The notes below the pieces were generated by a model. It made no database searches, was not told the origin of the DNA, and saw nothing but the letters and a program-made list of their open reading frames with translations. Shown piece after piece: positions 6,351 to 7,375 of a stretch of DNA of 7,375 bases (positions within the stretch are counted from its first letter, which is position 1; the number at the start of each line of letters is the position of its first letter). This stretch comes from an uncultured Leptotrichia sp. (lineage in GTDB: Bacteria > Fusobacteriota > Fusobacteriia > Fusobacteriales > Leptotrichiaceae). A program made the translations under genes and the position numbers. The stretch lies in assembly GCA_938017765.1 (NCBI GenBank), contig CALIJH010000137.1, forward strand, positions 1 through 7,375. The letters are read 5' to 3'.

Positions 6351-7097
6351 TAAATGTTCTCCTTCTTTTTCATCTGTTACTATTGTTCCTGTAGTATCAT
6401 CAAATGATGACCTTAAATGTATGTTTATACCATATCTGGCAGCTATTTCAACAGATCTCGGATGAAGCACTTTAGCCCCTGAAACTGCCAGTTCAAGCAT
6501 TTCCTGATAAGAAATGGTCTTTAGCTTTTTAGGATTTGACACCACTCTCGGATCAGCAGTATATACTCCGTCTACATCTGTATAAATCTCAACTTCGTCC
6601 GCTTTTAGAGCGGCACCTAAAGCAACGGCAGTAGTATCGGATCCTCCTCTTCCTAAGGTAGTAATATCGTTATTTTCTGTAATCCCTTGAAAACCTGCAA
6701 AAACTACAACATTTCCTTCAGAAATTTTTTCTCTGATTAACTCGGTATCAATGTCAAGTATTTCAGCTTTTGTATGATTTTCAGTTGTTTTGAATTTTAC
6801 CTGAAAAGCATTTAATGAAACAGCTTTTTCTCCTAAATCTTCAATAGCCATAGCAAGAGAAGCTATTGAAATCTGTTCTCCTGATGTGAGAAGCATATCA
6901 AGCTCTCTTTTGTTAGGAGAATCGGAAATTTCATATGCTCTTTTTATTAGTGAATCTGTAGTTCCCGCAGGAGCAGAAACTACAACAATTACATTATGCC
7001 CCTCTTTTCTGTATTTTAAAACTCTTTTAGCAACTTCTTTAACTCTTTCGGCATTTGCAACTGAAGTTCCGCCATATTTCTGGATAATTAACGCCAT
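5874..7097 (-). CDS. lysC: aspartate kinase
   Basis: The enzyme phosphorylates aspartate with ATP, the first step of the aspartate family pathway. The 407 residues match single-function, lysine-sensitive type aspartokinases. The kinase domain (1-240) begins with KYGGTSV (7-13) and contains FAGFQGIT (133-140), GRGGSDTTA (149-157) and TDVDGVYTADPR (173-184). Two ACT domains follow (about 254-325 and 343-400), the effector-binding part, with VPDKPGIAA (272-280). The common SAMG loop reads SAPAG (41-45). The start is fixed by the conserved N-terminus, yet no Shine-Dalgarno lies next to it. The nearest strong one, GGAGAGAG (7137-7144), is 39 nt upstream across a hairpin, and a small leader frame ends 3 nt before the ATG. 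First gene of lysC-hom. Confidence 0.96.
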   Translation of the reverse strand: MALIIQKYGGTSVANAERVKEVAKRVLKYRKEGHNVIVVVSAPAGTTDSLIKRAYEISDSPNKRELDMLLTSGEQISIASLAMAIEDLGEKAVSLNAFQVKFKTTENHTKAEILDIDTELIREKISEGNVVVFAGFQGITENNDITTLGRGGSDTTAVALGAALKADEVEIYTDVDGVYTADPRVVSNPKKLKTISYQEMLELAVSGAKVLHPRSVEIAARYGINIHLRSSFDDTTGTIVTDEKEGEHLMEKVKIVGVTSSKNEGKITILGVPDKPGIAAKVFSTLAKSKINTDIILQSSSINKEFNNISFTVKTDDFKEAVEISENLKEKLGAEGVIYEEKVAKVSVIGIGLKTHYETTARIFDTLAENGINIDMISCSEINVSCIIKEDDIEKAVKALHEKFIEE

Positions 7098-7206
7098 ATT
7101 TTAAACTGTATAATACTTATGGATATAAGTGATTATCTCTCTCCTTTTTTCAAATTTAGGTATTAAGGTACCCATTACCTCTAATTTAATAAATTAAATT
7201 ATTTCT
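7098..7206 (-). promoter_or_regulatory. lysC leader with hairpin between Shine-Dalgarno and start
   Basis: Between GGAGAGAG (7137-7144) and the lysC ATG lies a hairpin (7110-7136). ATAAT, a bulged C and ACTTAT pair with ATAAGTATTAT around the loop ATCC, making 11 pairs. Folding it leaves about 12 bases between Shine-Dalgarno and ATG, so the structure may bring them together. Further up, AGGTA (7176-7180) can pair with either of two TACCT copies (7166-7170 and 7157-7161, read on the minus strand), giving alternative small hairpins around the leader ATG. I do not see a lysine riboswitch: the leader is too short and lacks the conserved core. Confidence 0.5.
7101..7175 (-). CDS. possible lysC leader peptide
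   Basis: A 24-codon frame starts at ATG 7173-7175 and ends with TAA at 7101-7103, leaving only AAT before the lysC ATG. It reads MGTLIPKFEKRREIITYIHK then YYTV. Its own Shine-Dalgarno (AGAGG, two bases before ATG) is poorly spaced, and the frame has only a modest number of Lys and Thr codons, so it is not an obvious classical attenuator. The stop next to the lysC ATG would allow ribosomes to reinitiate on lysC, which lacks a site of its own. The frame resembles no protein I know. Confidence 0.35.
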   Translation of the reverse strand: MGTLIPKFEKRREIITYIHKYYTV

Positions 7207-7375
7207 TATACTATAATATACTATTTTAATATCTAATTCAATATTAAATTTTTTTCTCTTTCCATTAAAATATTCTTCTAATTGTTGACTACATTTTTTT
7301 GTTAAAGGAGATTCATTAAAAATATTATATAGATTTTTTCTTGTTTCAATACCTATATTACCCAAAAAACTTATT
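7186..7375 (-). pseudogene. ogt: truncated O6-methylguanine-DNA methyltransferase
   Basis: The frame enters from the right edge and ends with TAA at 7186-7188. The visible residues include ISFLGNIGIETRKNL and then NESPLTKKCSQQLEEYFNGK followed by RKKFNIELDIK. This is the end of the N-terminal domain of Ogt-type repair proteins, where (A)..QL.EYF.GKRK.F...LD.KGT.FQ is typical. At the point where GTEFQ should follow (about 7224) the homology stops, and the frame ends 12 residues later with IVYYSIRNNLIY. The DNA-binding and catalytic domain with PCHR is absent, and lysC regulatory DNA follows directly. A deletion has most likely removed the 3' half, so no alkyl transfer would be possible. The 5' end lies outside the window. 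Confidence 0.7.
7213..7241 (-). promoter_or_regulatory. likely lysC-hom promoter
   Basis: On the minus strand, -35 TTGAAT (7236-7241), a 17-base spacer, and -10 TATTAT (7213-7218). The start would be near 7206, giving a leader of about 108 nt. The -35 is moderate (four of six). The site lies in the decayed ogt remnant, so part of a former coding sequence now seems to serve as promoter. The surrounding AT-richness makes chance matches easy. Confidence 0.5.

Noticed and set aside
6052..6465. 137-codon frame opposite lysC
   Set aside because: It is fully antisense to conserved ACT-domain coding sequence, has no ribosome site, and its Ser/Phe-rich composition is that of reversed codons.
7098..7206. 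Lysine riboswitch or T-box before lysC
   Set aside because: An AGAGG is present, but the leader is only about 108 nt and lacks the rest of the lysine riboswitch core. No T-box sequence (GGGTGG type) or terminator is seen.

Overview
This AT-rich window carries seven intact protein genes in two convergent blocks. The codon use, the compact operons with strong AAGGAG-type ribosome binding sites and the proteins themselves suggest a low-GC anaerobe, most likely Fusobacteriota of the Leptotrichia type. That placement is an inference from sequence character, not from a search.

Left block, plus strand. Bases 1-26 look like the end of an insertion sequence and/or a small terminator. A strong sigma-A-type promoter (159-187) then drives a roughly 175-nt leader and two tandem, clearly duplicated mgtE magnesium channel genes, 18 nt apart. 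The leader is not a recognisable M-box. It carries a short TTG-started open frame, and that same frame, past two stop codons, reads like the start of an IS3-type OrfB transposase right up to mgtE. After the second mgtE comes a second strong promoter (3096-3124) with a palindrome over its -10, a long structured leader with an intrinsic attenuator, and the translation operon infC-rpmI-rplT (IF-3, L35, L20). IF-3 appears to start at ATA, a rare codon that fits the known IF-3 autoregulation through poor start codons. A good terminator (4509-4536) closes this block.

Right block, minus strand. lysC (aspartate kinase with two ACT domains) and hom (homoserine dehydrogenase) form an operon for the first and third steps of the aspartate pathway to lysine, methionine and threonine. 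lysC has a well-placed internal ribosome binding site and ATG at codon 250 that would yield a separate regulatory beta subunit, as in Bacillus aspartokinase II. lysC has no ribosome binding site next to its own start. Instead a 24-codon leader frame ends 3 nt before it, and a long hairpin lies between the only strong upstream Shine-Dalgarno and the ATG. The C-terminal ACT-like domain of hom is shortened, and the next 14 codons appear to have been lost by a one-base slip in an A run.

The right end holds a truncated O6-methylguanine-DNA methyltransferase (ogt) on the minus strand. Only part of its N-terminal domain is present, the homology stops before the catalytic domain, and the likely lysC promoter lies inside the remnant. 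I see no CRISPR array, tRNA or rRNA, and no wholly new defence or mobile system. The novelty is in the regulatory leaders and the gene remnants.
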